Source of the DNA: an uncultured Oscillospiraceae bacterium | GTDB taxonomy: Bacteria; Bacillota; Clostridia; Oscillospirales; Oscillospiraceae | NCBI GenBank assembly: GCA_934572335.1 | Contig: CAKTKU010000018.1 | Coordinates: forward strand, 1 to 43,257 | DNA length: 43,257 bases | Direction of reading: 5' to 3' | Shown here: piece after piece, positions 1 to 8,468 of the stretch | Layout: every line of letters begins with the position of its first letter | How positions within the stretch are numbered: position 1 is the stretch's first letter | Translations under genes and position numbers: made by a program | The notes under the pieces: model-generated | Database searches by the model: none | Told to the model about the DNA's origin: nothing | The model's input: the letters and a program-made list of their open reading frames with translations, nothing else

Positions 1-2169
1 AAGACCGGCGGCGTCACCATCAGCCACCTGCGCTTCGGCGACAAGCCCATCAAGAGCCCGTACTACATCAACAAGGCGGACTTCGTGGCGTGCCACGTCC
101 CGTCCTACATTACCAAGCACTTCCCCATCGTGCGCGACGTCAAGCCCGGCGGCGTGTTCCTCGTGAACTGCCAGTGGGATTTCGCAGAGCTTGAGCACCA
201 TCTCGATGCCGCCTCCAAGCGCTACATCGCCAACAACAACATCCAGCTCTACATGATCAACGCCATCGACCTTGCCAAGAAGATCGGCATGGGCAAGCGC
301 ACCAACACCATTCTCCAGTCCGCGTTCTTCTCTCTGGCAAAGGTCCTGCCTGAGGAAGACGCTCTCAAGTACATGAAGGACGCCGCCCTGCACTCCTACC
401 TCAAGAAGGGTCAGGACATTGTCGACATGAACTATGCCGCCATCGACGCCGGTGCCACCGCCTACGTCAAGGTCGACGTGCCCGAGTCGTGGAAGACCGC
501 CGAGGATCACACCGAGGCCGTTGAAGAGACCGGCCGTCCCAAGACCGTGAAGATGGTCCGCTCCATCCTCGACCCCATCGACAAGATGGACGGCGACTCT
601 CTGCCTGTTTCCACCTTCGTCGACCACGCCGACGGCACGTTCGAGCTGGGTGCCTCCGCATATGAGAAGCGCGGCATCGCCGTCTCCGTCCCGAAGTGGG
701 ATGCCGAGAAGTGCGTGCAGTGCAACCAGTGCGCGTTCGTCTGCCCGCATGCCACCATCCGTCCGTTCGTCCTCACCGCCGATGAGGCAGCTGCCGCTCC
801 CGCGCAGACCAAGCTCGCCGAGATCAAGGCCGGCAAGGGCAAGGGCGAGTACAAGTTCGCTATGGCGGTCTCCCCGCTCGACTGCATGGGCTGCGGCGTC
901 TGCATCAGCCAGTGCGGCGTGCACGCGATAGAGATGGTTCCCATGGAGAGCCAGCTCGCCGAGCAGGAAGTCTTCGACTACATGGTCGAGAAGGTCTCCG
1001 AGAAGAAGGAGATGTTCGTGGCCGACAACGTCAAGTTCAGCCAGTTCGCTCAGCCCTACCTCGAGTTCTCCGGCTCCTGCGCAGGCTGCGCCGAGACGAG
1101 CTATGCCCGCCTTGTCACGCAGCTCTTCGGCGACCATATGCTCATCTCCAACGCGACCGGCTGCTCCTCCATCTGGGGCGGTCCCGCGGCGACCTCGCCG
1201 TACACCGTCAACAAGGAAGGCCGCGGCCCCGCATGGGCAAACAGCCTCTTTGAGGATAACGCAGAGCACGGTCTCGGCGTGTACCTCGGCCAGAAGAAGA
1301 TCCGCGACGACGTGAAGCCCGAGGTCGAGTACCTCGCCGCGAACGCGCACGACGAAGAGATCAAGAAGGCCGCGCAGGATTACCTCGACACCTACAACGA
1401 CGGCAACGCCAACCAGGAGCCTGCAAAGCGCCTTGTCTCCCTCATCGAGGCAAAGGCGAGCTGCGGCTGCCACGCCCTGTGCGAGCATGCCCAGGCTGTC
1501 CTCGACAAGAAGGATTACCTCAACAAGAAGTCCATGTGGATCTTCGGCGGCGACGGCTGGGCCTACGATATAGGCTTCGGCGGCGTTGACCATGTTCTCG
1601 CCTCCGGCGAGGATGTCAACATCTTCGTGTTCAACACCGAGGTTTACTCCAACACCGGCGGGCAGGCCTCCAAGGCTTCCAACATCGGTCAGGTCGCACA
1701 GTTCGCATCTGCCGGTAAGGAGATCAAGTCCAAGTCCCTCGCGGAGATCGCGATGAGCTATGGCTACGTGTACGTTGCGCAGGTCGCAATGGGCGCGAAC
1801 AAGGTCCAGACCCTCAAGGCGATCGCGGAGGCCGAGGCGTACCACGGTCCTTCCCTCATCATCGGCTACTCCCCGTGCGAGATGCACAGCATCAAGGGCG
1901 GCATGGAGAACTGCCAGAAGGAGATGGAGAAGGCGGTCAAGTGCGGCTACTGGAACCTCTTCCGCTTCAACCCGGCAGCCGAGAGCCAGTTCACGCTCGA
2001 CAGCAAGGAGCCCGCTGGCGGCTACCAGGAGTTCCTGATGAACGAGGCGCGTTACAGCCGCCTGACCCGCGAGTTCCCGGAGAGAGCGACCACCCTCTTC
2101 GCGGAGTCCGAGGAGAACGCCAAGGCGCGCTACGAGCACCTCATGAAGCTCAAGGCACTCTACGAATAA
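1..2169 (+). CDS. nifJ: Pyruvate:ferredoxin (flavodoxin) oxidoreductase, C-terminal part (5' end outside window)
   Basis: The protein oxidises pyruvate with CoA to acetyl-CoA and CO2, passing electrons to ferredoxin, in the cytoplasm of anaerobes. The reading frame is open from base 1 (it begins KTGGVTISHLRFGDKPI), so the true start lies upstream. 722 residues are present, against about 1170-1190 for the family. Visible in order are the rest of the gamma domain, a two-cluster 4Fe-4S ferredoxin domain (CVQCNQCAFVCP, then CMGCGVCISQC), and the thiamine diphosphate domain with FSGSCAGCAET, GDGWAYDIGFGG and NTEVYSNTGGQ. The second cluster motif ends in Cys-Gly where Cys-Pro is usual; all four cysteines are kept. 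The gene is followed directly by an intrinsic terminator, so it ends its transcript. Confidence 0.96.
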   Translation, partial: KTGGVTISHLRFGDKPIKSPYYINKADFVACHVPSYITKHFPIVRDVKPGGVFLVNCQWDFAELEHHLDAASKRYIANNNIQLYMINAIDLAKKIGMGKRTNTILQSAFFSLAKVLPEEDALKYMKDAALHSYLKKGQDIVDMNYAAIDAGATAYVKVDVPESWKTAEDHTEAVEETGRPKTVKMVRSILDPIDKMDGDSLPVSTFVDHADGTFELGASAYEKRGIAVSVPKWDAEKCVQCNQCAFVCPHATIRPFVLTADEAAAAPAQTKLAEIKAGKGKGEYKFAMAVSPLDCMGCGVCISQCGVHAIEMVPMESQLAEQEVFDYMVEKVSEKKEMFVADNVKFSQFAQPYLEFSGSCAGCAETSYARLVTQLFGDHMLISNATGCSSIWGGPAATSPYTVNKEGRGPAWANSLFEDNAEHGLGVYLGQKKIRDDVKPEVEYLAANAHDEEIKKAAQDYLDTYNDGNANQEPAKRLVSLIEAKASCGCHALCEHAQAVLDKKDYLNKKSMWIFGGDGWAYDIGFGGVDHVLASGEDVNIFVFNTEVYSNTGGQASKASNIGQVAQFASAGKEIKSKSLAEIAMSYGYVYVAQVAMGANKVQTLKAIAEAEAYHGPSLIIGYSPCEMHSIKGGMENCQKEMEKAVKCGYWNLFRFNPAAESQFTLDSKEPAGGYQEFLMNEARYSRLTREFPERATTLFAESEENAKARYEHLMKLKALYE

Positions 2170-2183
2170 TCCCATACAGCAAT

Positions 2184-2217
2184 AAAAATAGGCTCGCCGA
2201 ATGGCGAGCCTATTTTT
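2184..2217. terminator. Bidirectional intrinsic terminator
   Basis: A perfect 15-bp stem (arms 2184-2198 and 2203-2217, loop GAAT) has an A-run on the left and a T-run on the right. It lies between the converging nifJ and metallo-hydrolase genes and can serve both. Confidence 0.9.
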
Positions 2218-2227
2218 GACCCTGTTT

Positions 2228-2845
2228 TCACTTCACCGGGCAGCGGAGCACCGCCGTCACCGGCGCGTCGTCCACCGGCAGGGCAAGCACGTTCGTGCCG
2301 AGCCGCCGCACGTTGTCCGAAAGGGCGATGAAGTCCTCCGCCTCCGCGAGCACGTCGAACCCGAACGTCGCGCCGCGGTAGTGCATGGGGATGACGACGC
2401 GCGGGCGTATCTCGCGGACGAGCGCCGCGGCGGTGCGCGCGTCGATGGTGTAGTACCCGCCGACGGGGATCATAAGCACGTCCGCCCCTGCAAGCGCGGC
2501 GCACTGCTCCGCACTGAGCATATGTCCCAGATCCCCCATGTGCACTATGCGCAGCCCCTCTGCCGTGACTGTGCTGACGGTGTTGCGCCCGCGCTTCGCG
2601 CCCTGCGCCTCGTCGTGGAAGGTCTCCATATGCTCCACCGTGAACGCAGCCCTGCGCCCCGTCAGCCCAACGCCGGCGGCATAGCTGTGGTCCCCGTGCC
2701 CGTGGCTGCATATCACCATGTCCGCGCTCAGCTCCCTCGGCAGAGCCAGCCCGGGAACATATCCCGGCTCATACGGGTCAAATACAACGCTCCCCTGCGC
2801 GCTTTCAAGCTTGAAGCAGGAATGTCCGTACCATGTAAGTATCAT
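2228..2845 (-). CDS. Metallo-beta-lactamase-fold metal-dependent hydrolase (UPF0173-like)
   Basis: This is a 205-residue cytoplasmic MBL-fold hydrolase. It starts MILTWYGHSCFKLE, a typical opening for the short stand-alone members related to UPF0173 and UlaG. The metal-binding HxHxDH motif is at residues 48-53 (HGHGDH). Further family marks are the MGDLGH segment and a final MHYRG segment that supplies later metal ligands. The start has an AGG-rich ribosome site in GGAGGTTGGACA just upstream. It is a single gene facing nifJ with a shared terminator. The substrate cannot be read from the sequence; phosphodiester or lactone hydrolysis are the usual activities of relatives. Confidence 0.85.
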   Translation of the reverse strand: MILTWYGHSCFKLESAQGSVVFDPYEPGYVPGLALPRELSADMVICSHGHGDHSYAAGVGLTGRRAAFTVEHMETFHDEAQGAKRGRNTVSTVTAEGLRIVHMGDLGHMLSAEQCAALAGADVLMIPVGGYYTIDARTAAALVREIRPRVVIPMHYRGATFGFDVLAEAEDFIALSDNVRRLGTNVLALPVDDAPVTAVLRCPVK

Positions 2846-2960
2846 TGTCCAACCTCCATTGTCATTTTGACCATTATTTTAGTCATTATATAATATCCGT
2901 GCCGCAACGGCAAGCATATCCGCCCGGCAGAGCTTGTGCGGTTTACATATTATTTTGCAG

Positions 2961-2989
2961 TTGACCGCGCATGAATAAAATGATATAGT
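2961..2989 (+). promoter_or_regulatory. Promoter of the VanY-like carboxypeptidase gene
   Basis: A -35 TTGACC (2961-2966) and a -10 TATAGT (2984-2989) are 17 bases apart, ending 65 bases before the start codon. The rest of the 2846-3054 intergenic stretch shows only the AT-rich upstream region of the divergent hydrolase gene. Confidence 0.7.
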
Positions 2990-3054
2990 ATTATGTACGC
3001 ACTGTGTGCGGCTTGATTTGTTTACTACTCTTTTTATATATACAGGAGGCTCGT

Positions 3055-4065
3055 ATGAAAGGCAGCCGTGGATTCAAGATAATATTCGGTGTGTTCGTGC
3101 TGGTGGTGTTCGTGGTGTATTCGTATCTGCGCATCTCCACCTCGCCGCATTCCAGCGATTTTGACAGCGACCACGCCGTGGTGTACAGCGATGTTCAGGC
3201 CGTGCTGGACGCGGGCGGCACGATGGAGGACTATTACCGCAGTGATCCGCGCTTTGCCGATATTCTGGCGCAGCAGGATGCCGCCAATGCCGAGGCCGCC
3301 GCTGATGCCGCCGCGCAGCAGGAGGAGCCGACTTCCGTCGCCGAGCCGGAGCCGACCGTCGATCCCGATTCCGCCGCGGGGCGCGCCGACGCGAAGGGGC
3401 TGCCCACGCCGCCGGATATCGATATAACAAGCTGGGAATACGTGCTCGTCAACGGCGACAACTCCATCGGGCAGTATGAGCCGCCGGAGCTTGCCTATCT
3501 CAACCAGACCGCCGACGAGACGGATATACAGCTCAGCTACAACCCCAACCGCTGCGCCGTCGACTCGCGCATCGCGCAGGCGCTGCTGGATATGGCGCTC
3601 GGCTGCAAGGAGGCGGGCTATCCCATATACCTCTCCTCCGGCTACCGCAGCTACACCGATCAGGACGCGAACTTCCAGCGTATCTGCGCCAATAACGGCA
3701 TAACCGACGGCAAGGACGCCAACGGGCACTACATCACCATGCCCGCCGGGTGTAGCGAGCACCAGACCGGTCTCGGCTGCGACATTACCGACCGCTACCG
3801 TGAGATAAAGAACGACGAGATCGACAGCACCGATACCTCCAAGTGGCTCATCGAGCACTGCGCGGAGTACGGCTTCATCCACCGCTTCCCCGGCTCAAAG
3901 TCCGACGTGACGGGCGTGATGAACGAGGGCTGGCACTTCCGCTATGTCGGCAAGGAGGCCGCGCAGTACATCATGGACAACGACCTCGCGCTTGAGGAGT
4001 TCGTGGCGCTCTACGATGTGACGAAGGGCGTCGTCGAGAGCACGGAGACCGACGGCGTGGCGTAA
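3055..4065 (+). CDS. Membrane-anchored D-alanyl-D-alanine carboxypeptidase (VanY family, peptidase M15B)
   Basis: The enzyme removes the terminal D-Ala of peptidoglycan stem peptides outside the membrane. The start at ATG 3055 has AGGAGG at 3044-3049; an earlier in-frame start lacks one. The 336-residue product has an N-terminal membrane segment (about residues 8-25), an Ala/Glu/Pro-rich linker (about 74-120) and a C-terminal VanY domain. Zinc ligands are visible: His236 and Asp243 in SEHQTGLGCD and His294 in EGWHFRYVG, with the SSGYRS substrate loop near 194-199. No van resistance genes are nearby, so a housekeeping role in wall trimming is more likely than glycopeptide resistance. It has its own promoter and terminator. 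Confidence 0.93.
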   Translation: MKGSRGFKIIFGVFVLVVFVVYSYLRISTSPHSSDFDSDHAVVYSDVQAVLDAGGTMEDYYRSDPRFADILAQQDAANAEAAADAAAQQEEPTSVAEPEPTVDPDSAAGRADAKGLPTPPDIDITSWEYVLVNGDNSIGQYEPPELAYLNQTADETDIQLSYNPNRCAVDSRIAQALLDMALGCKEAGYPIYLSSGYRSYTDQDANFQRICANNGITDGKDANGHYITMPAGCSEHQTGLGCDITDRYREIKNDEIDSTDTSKWLIEHCAEYGFIHRFPGSKSDVTGVMNEGWHFRYVGKEAAQYIMDNDLALEEFVALYDVTKGVVESTETDGVA

Positions 4066-4088
4066 TCAAAAGGCTTAAAAAGTGTGCA

Positions 4089-4124
4089 AAAAACGAGAGG
4101 CTTCGTGTGAAGCCTCTCGTTTTT
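4089..4124. terminator. Bidirectional intrinsic terminator
   Basis: A perfect 16-bp stem (arms 4089-4104 and 4109-4124, loop GTGT) has an A-run before and a T-run after it. It separates the converging carboxypeptidase and antiporter genes. Confidence 0.92.
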
Positions 4125-4131
4125 ATGTTGC

Positions 4132-6399
4132 TTACAGGTCCTCCTGAAGGAGCTTGCCCGCCATGGTCTTTGTGCCGAGTATCCAGATGAGGTCGCCCGG
4201 CTGGATGGTCATGTTTATATCGGGCTGGGCAATGGGGAGCTTGCTGCGCTGGAGACCGAGGATGATGCAGTCGTAATCCTCCCTGATACGGCTGTCCTTT
4301 ATGGGGCTGCCGGCAAAGGGGGAATCTCTGTCGACCTTGAGCGCGTAGGAGTAGAGGTCGCCCGCCTCGCCGTGCTCGCCGTCGATAAACTCGCGCAGGG
4401 TGGGCAGCTTGCCGTCCTCGCTGATGCCGAGACCGAGGCACATGCTGTGGATGGGTCCCGCCTCGCCGATGACATAGATGCGGTCGTGCTTGGAAATGAC
4501 CGCGCCGCCGTCGGGCATGTTGATGTGCTTCTTGCCGCGCACGAGCTTGACGACGTTCACACCGTACAGCCCGCCCCAGCCAAGCTCGCGCAGGGACTTG
4601 CCCTCCACGCCGCTCTCCGGGCAGTCAAACTCCAGCACGTACAGCTTCTCGTCCAGCCACTCCGTCGCGGTGTCGCTGTCGGAGAATTTGCCGAGGTTGC
4701 GCTCGTTGAAGTTGGCGAGGAAGCGCGCCTCGACCGAGAGATACGCCGATGCCAGCGCGCCCGAGCGATACAGCAGTATCACCGCCACCGCGATTATCGG
4801 CAGCAGCCACGCGCCGCTCACGCCGGTGACGATCTGGATAGGAGCGAACGCGATGAGCACGATGATGATGAGGCGGCAGGCGTTGAGCGCCATGAGCGGC
4901 AGACGGTTGTGCTTTGACTTCATCCACAGCGCCGTGTACTGCGGGCTCTTCGTGTCCATCATCGGGCGGATGAAGAGCGCAACGCCCAGATATATGGCGA
5001 TGAGCGCGATGGCCTTGCCCATCCACGCCTCCGGCAGATACTCGCTCGCCGCGGGGTAGATGAGGCGCGTGCCGATTATCACGATGCCAAGCATTATAAC
5101 GCCGTAGAGGAGCGTGGTCTTCATGTACCGGCGCATGAACACTGCCCAGTCGTTGTCCTGATTGCCGCCGTCGTCCTCGCTTGTGTCCTCGGTGTACCCG
5201 TCGAGCTTTGCCACGAGCTTCTTGGGCAGTACGCCCTCCACCGCCGCGCAGATCTTATCGGAGCCGCGGATGCAGGTGGGCGTGGTGAGCGTTGTGATGA
5301 CGGAGACGGAGACGATGATGGGATAGATATAATCCGCGATGACGCCAAGCGACATACCCAGTGTCGCGATGATGAACGCGAACTCGCCTATCTGCGCCAG
5401 CGAGCAGCCGCAGTGTATCGCCGTTTTCAGGCTCTGCCCCGAGAGGAGCACGCCAAGCGACGAGAAGAACAGCTTACCCACAAGGGTGACGAGCGTGATG
5501 ATAATGATGGGGATGATGTACTGCACGACCATTGCCGGGTCGAGCATCATGCCCACCGACAAAAAGAACACCGCACCGAAGAGGTCCTTCACGCCGGAGG
5601 TCAGGTGCTCCACCCGCTCGGCGTGTATCGTCCCCGCGAGGAGCGAACCCGCGAGGAACGCGCCCAGTGCCGACGAGAAGCCCAGCGCGTTTGCCAGCAG
5701 CACCATGCCGAAGCATATGCCCAGCGACACGATGAGAAGCGTCTCATCGTTCATGAACGTGACGGACTTGTTCAGCAGCGTCGGCAGCAGGTAGATGCCG
5801 AGAATGAGCCACAGCACAAGGTACAGCACCAGCAGCCCGAGCTTGAGCGCGAGGTCGCCGCCGGAGATGTTCTGGCTGACGGAAATCGTGGAGAGGATGA
5901 TCATCATGAATATCCCCGCGATGTCCTCTATGACGAGCGTGCCGAACACGAGCTGTGCGAAGTTTTTCTTCGTCACGCCCAGCTCATCGAACGCCTTGAT
6001 GATGATGGTGGTGGAGCTCATGGAGAGCATACCGCCGAGGAATATACTGTCCATCACGCCCCAGCCGAGAAGCTGCCCCGTCACGTAGCCCAGCAGCAGC
6101 ATGCCGCCGACCTCCGTGAAGGCTGTGATAACGCCCGTTCCGCCCACCTTTGCGAGCTTATGCAGGTTGAACTCCAGCCCCAGCGAGAACATCAGTATGA
6201 TGATGCCGATCTCGCTCCAGGTCTTGATGGAGGTCTCGTCTGCCACGGTGAAAAACCACGGCATATACGGCCCGATGAGAAAGCCCGCGAGTATGTACCC
6301 CAGCACGAGCGGCTGATTGAGCTTTTTGAAAATAACTGTGACGACGCCCGCTGTCAGCAGCATCAGCGCCAGATCGGAAATCAGTTCTGGTAAATGCAC
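4132..6399 (-). CDS. Cation:proton antiporter, CPA2 family, with C-terminal RCK_C domains
   Basis: This is a 755-residue membrane protein that probably exchanges K+ or Na+ for H+. The first ~390 residues are a Na_H_Exchanger domain (opening with LNQPLVLGYILAGFLIGP) of about 12 hydrophobic segments. A second membrane block follows at about 415-545. Two successive RCK_C (TrkA_C) like modules then follow, one around 570-640 and one around 670-750. No Rossmann-type TrkA_N domain is visible, unlike KefB/KefC. RCK_C domains in antiporters of other Firmicutes bind c-di-AMP; whether these do is inference. It starts with GTG at 6399 and has AGGAGG 11 bases upstream. It is the last gene of the kdpD-kdpE-antiporter run, 33 bases after kdpE. 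Confidence 0.9.
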   Translation of the reverse strand: MHLPELISDLALMLLTAGVVTVIFKKLNQPLVLGYILAGFLIGPYMPWFFTVADETSIKTWSEIGIIILMFSLGLEFNLHKLAKVGGTGVITAFTEVGGMLLLGYVTGQLLGWGVMDSIFLGGMLSMSSTTIIIKAFDELGVTKKNFAQLVFGTLVIEDIAGIFMMIILSTISVSQNISGGDLALKLGLLVLYLVLWLILGIYLLPTLLNKSVTFMNDETLLIVSLGICFGMVLLANALGFSSALGAFLAGSLLAGTIHAERVEHLTSGVKDLFGAVFFLSVGMMLDPAMVVQYIIPIIIITLVTLVGKLFFSSLGVLLSGQSLKTAIHCGCSLAQIGEFAFIIATLGMSLGVIADYIYPIIVSVSVITTLTTPTCIRGSDKICAAVEGVLPKKLVAKLDGYTEDTSEDDGGNQDNDWAVFMRRYMKTTLLYGVIMLGIVIIGTRLIYPAASEYLPEAWMGKAIALIAIYLGVALFIRPMMDTKSPQYTALWMKSKHNRLPLMALNACRLIIIVLIAFAPIQIVTGVSGAWLLPIIAVAVILLYRSGALASAYLSVEARFLANFNERNLGKFSDSDTATEWLDEKLYVLEFDCPESGVEGKSLRELGWGGLYGVNVVKLVRGKKHINMPDGGAVISKHDRIYVIGEAGPIHSMCLGLGISEDGKLPTLREFIDGEHGEAGDLYSYALKVDRDSPFAGSPIKDSRIREDYDCIILGLQRSKLPIAQPDINMTIQPGDLIWILGTKTMAGKLLQEDL

Positions 6400-6432
6400 T
6401 ATATAAAATACCTCCTAGGGATAGAATGCGTG

Positions 6433-7140
6433 TCAGTCGCCCTCGATCATACGATAGCCTACGCCGACCTCGGTGAAGATATACTGCGGCTCGGCGGGGT
6501 TCTTTTCGATCTTGCGGCGGATGTTCGCCATGTTGACGCGCAGTATCTGGTTGCTGCCCTTGCTCTGCGGTCCCCATAACTCTTTCATTATAAAGTCATA
6601 TGTCAAGACTTTGCCGGCGCATTTGCCGAGCAAAGCCACGATTTTGTACTCATTTTGCGTAAGGTGCACATTTTCACCGGAGATGAGCACCTGATGTTTG
6701 TCATAGTCGATAGTCAGCTCCCCGGCGGTGAACTTGCCCGTGGAGGCAAGCGTCTCATTGACGAGGCCGGAGCGCGTGTGGCGTATCGCGACGCGCACCC
6801 GCGCCAGCAGCTCCGCCGCGCCGAACGGCTTTGTGATGTAATCGTCCGCCCCCTTGTCGAGCGCGGCGACCTTGTCGCGCTCATAGCTGCGCGCGGACAC
6901 CACGATGATGGGCAGCTGCGTCCACTGGCGCACGGTCTCTATTATCTGCATGCCGTCAATATCCGGCAGACCGAGGTCCAGCACCACAAGATCCGGGCAG
7001 TGCGAGCTTATCATCGAGAACGCCTCGCTGCCCGAGCGCGCGAGAATGACGTCGTACCCGTTGGAGCTGAGGATCGCGCGGATGAAGCCGGAAATGCTCT
7101 TTTCGTCCTCGACGACCAGTACCTTATCCTTGATATTCAT
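6433..7140 (-). CDS. kdpE: KdpE-like response regulator (OmpR/PhoB family)
   Basis: This cytoplasmic transcription factor of 235 residues has a receiver domain (about 1-120; phospho-acceptor Asp55 in VVLDLGLPD, acidic pair in VVEDE) and a winged-helix DNA-binding domain (about 135-232). The segments QLPIIVVSARS, LRVNMANIRRKIE and TEVGVGYRM are typical of KdpE. The start chosen is ATG 7140, giving MNIKDKVLVVEDE; a longer frame upstream is only the overlap with the kinase gene. It overlaps kdpD by 17 bases, which implies translational coupling. Its likely targets are its own operon (see the direct repeat at 8305-8324) and so the antiporter downstream, since no kdpFABC is present here. Confidence 0.92.
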   Translation of the reverse strand: MNIKDKVLVVEDEKSISGFIRAILSSNGYDVILARSGSEAFSMISSHCPDLVVLDLGLPDIDGMQIIETVRQWTQLPIIVVSARSYERDKVAALDKGADDYITKPFGAAELLARVRVAIRHTRSGLVNETLASTGKFTAGELTIDYDKHQVLISGENVHLTQNEYKIVALLGKCAGKVLTYDFIMKELWGPQSKGSNQILRVNMANIRRKIEKNPAEPQYIFTEVGVGYRMIEGD

Positions 7141-8233
7141 AGTCTTCCTGTCCTCCCAATGGCAATGTAAATATAAACTGCGCGCCGCCGTGCGGCACAT
7201 TATGCGCCGATATTTCGCCCCCGTGCGCCGTGACGATGGTCTTGCACACGGAAAGCCCGATGCCCATGCTGCGCGTGCTGTCGCCGCGGTGCTCCGCGGA
7301 GCTTCCGAGCTTCCCGTCAAAAAGATGCTCAAGCTGCCGCCGCTCGATGCCGCGCCCGTTGTCCGTGACCGTCACGCGGGCAAAGCCGTCCCCCATCGTC
7401 ACGCCGATGTCCACCGCCGTGGTCTTGCCGCCGTGCAGCACTGCGTTGTCCATGAGGTTCAGAAGCACCTGCTCGATGAGCATGGCGTCCATCTTCACAA
7501 AGAACAGCGTATCCGGCACGGAGACGGACACGGAAATGTCGGGGTTGCGCTTTTTGAAGTTGACGACTGTCTCGCTTATCACTTCCTCCAGCATCTCGTC
7601 CTGTATCTGCAGGGTGCCGGTCTGGTCGTCAGTGATGCGCGTGATGCTCAGAAGGTTTTCCACCATGCGGCACAGCCACTCCGCGTCGTTCTTCGCGTCG
7701 GTCAGCAGCTCCCGCTTTTCATCACCGGTCAGCCCGCCCTCGTCGTCCAGCACCACGCCGATGTTCCCGCTTATCGACGTGAGCGGCGTGCGCAGGTCGT
7801 GCGAGATGGCGCGCAGGAGGTTCGCCCGCATCTTCTCGCGCTCTGACTCGCTCTTTATCTTCTCCTGCTCCTTGAGCCGCCCCGTCATCGTCGACACCGC
7901 GAAGCCCACCGCCAGCATCGTCAGAAACGTCAGCGGATAGCCGTAGATGGAGAAGTTGAGCTTCATGTACGGGTAGGTGAACGCCCAGTTGACCGCCACA
8001 ACGCTCGTCACCGAGGCGAGCAGCCCATAGAAGTACCCGTCTGTGAGTATCGCCGTCACCAGCACCGCCAGCACGAAGATCAGCGGCACATATACGTCCG
8101 TCGACGGCACGGTGCGCAGCAGCGCCGACGACGCGATCGCCATCACCATCGCCACGACGAACACCAGCCACCCCTTGAACGACAGCGGGAAATACGCGCT
8201 CAGCTTTTTTGTTTTCTTATCCGAAGTTTTCAT
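7124..8233 (-). CDS. Short KdpD-like sensor histidine kinase (DUF4118, HisKA, HATPase)
   Basis: This 369-residue membrane kinase corresponds to the C-terminal half of KdpD. It has a DUF4118 four-helix membrane unit (about residues 15-110), a short linker, HisKA with ISHDLRTPLTSISG, and HATPase_c with the N box NLMDNAVLHG, DNGRGI and SMGIGLSVCKTIV. The N-terminal KdpD sensor domain and the universal-stress-protein domain that binds c-di-AMP in other Firmicutes are absent, so the signal must be sensed through the membrane part or elsewhere. ATG 8233 is preferred because GGAAGG lies 11 bases upstream; an in-frame GTG at 8242 is too close to that site. It is the first gene of the operon with kdpE. 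Confidence 0.9.
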   Translation of the reverse strand: MKTSDKKTKKLSAYFPLSFKGWLVFVVAMVMAIASSALLRTVPSTDVYVPLIFVLAVLVTAILTDGYFYGLLASVTSVVAVNWAFTYPYMKLNFSIYGYPLTFLTMLAVGFAVSTMTGRLKEQEKIKSESEREKMRANLLRAISHDLRTPLTSISGNIGVVLDDEGGLTGDEKRELLTDAKNDAEWLCRMVENLLSITRITDDQTGTLQIQDEMLEEVISETVVNFKKRNPDISVSVSVPDTLFFVKMDAMLIEQVLLNLMDNAVLHGGKTTAVDIGVTMGDGFARVTVTDNGRGIERRQLEHLFDGKLGSSAEHRGDSTRSMGIGLSVCKTIVTAHGGEISAHNVPHGGAQFIFTLPLGGQEDYEYQG

Positions 8234-8290
8234 CGCCGTCACCGCCTTCCATTTGGCAGTATAATACTATGTAAAATTCTTTACGATTTG

Positions 8291-8324
8291 AGTATACCAT
8301 AGTCTGGTGTTAAAATGGTGTTAA
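8291..8324 (-). promoter_or_regulatory. kdpD operon promoter with PhoB/KdpE-type direct repeat
   Basis: On the minus strand an extended -10 (TGG then TATACT, plus-strand 8291-8296) lies 57 bases before the kinase start. Where a -35 is expected there are two copies of TTAACACCA (plus-strand TGGTGTTAA at 8305-8313 and 8316-8324) with an 11-base period, the layout bound by OmpR/PhoB-family regulators. No good -35 hexamer is present, as expected of an activated promoter. KdpE as the binder is inference. Confidence 0.55.
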
Positions 8325-8329
8325 GAAAA

Positions 8330-8369
8330 TGCGCCCCGGCGAGGACATTTTCCCCCTCGCTGGGGCGCA
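8330..8369 (-). terminator. Intrinsic terminator of the dacF-like gene
   Basis: A 15-bp GC-rich stem (arms 8330-8344 and 8355-8369, one G-T pair, 10-base loop) is followed on the minus strand by ATTTTCTT. It lies about 100 bases after the carboxypeptidase stop codon. The stretch 8370-8468 shows nothing else. Confidence 0.75.
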
Positions 8370-8468
8370 AAAGTGTGTGTTTTCAATATGTTTCGGCATT
8401 TTTGGCAGTGATAAGCCGTTAACGGCAGCCGCCATCCGTGTTCAATTCTTTACTTTTCGTTCACAGTA

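Noticed and set aside
3055..4065. Glycopeptide-resistance VanY
   Set aside because: The domain is VanY-type, but there are no vanR/S, vanH, ligase or vanX genes around it. A general D,D-carboxypeptidase is the safer call.
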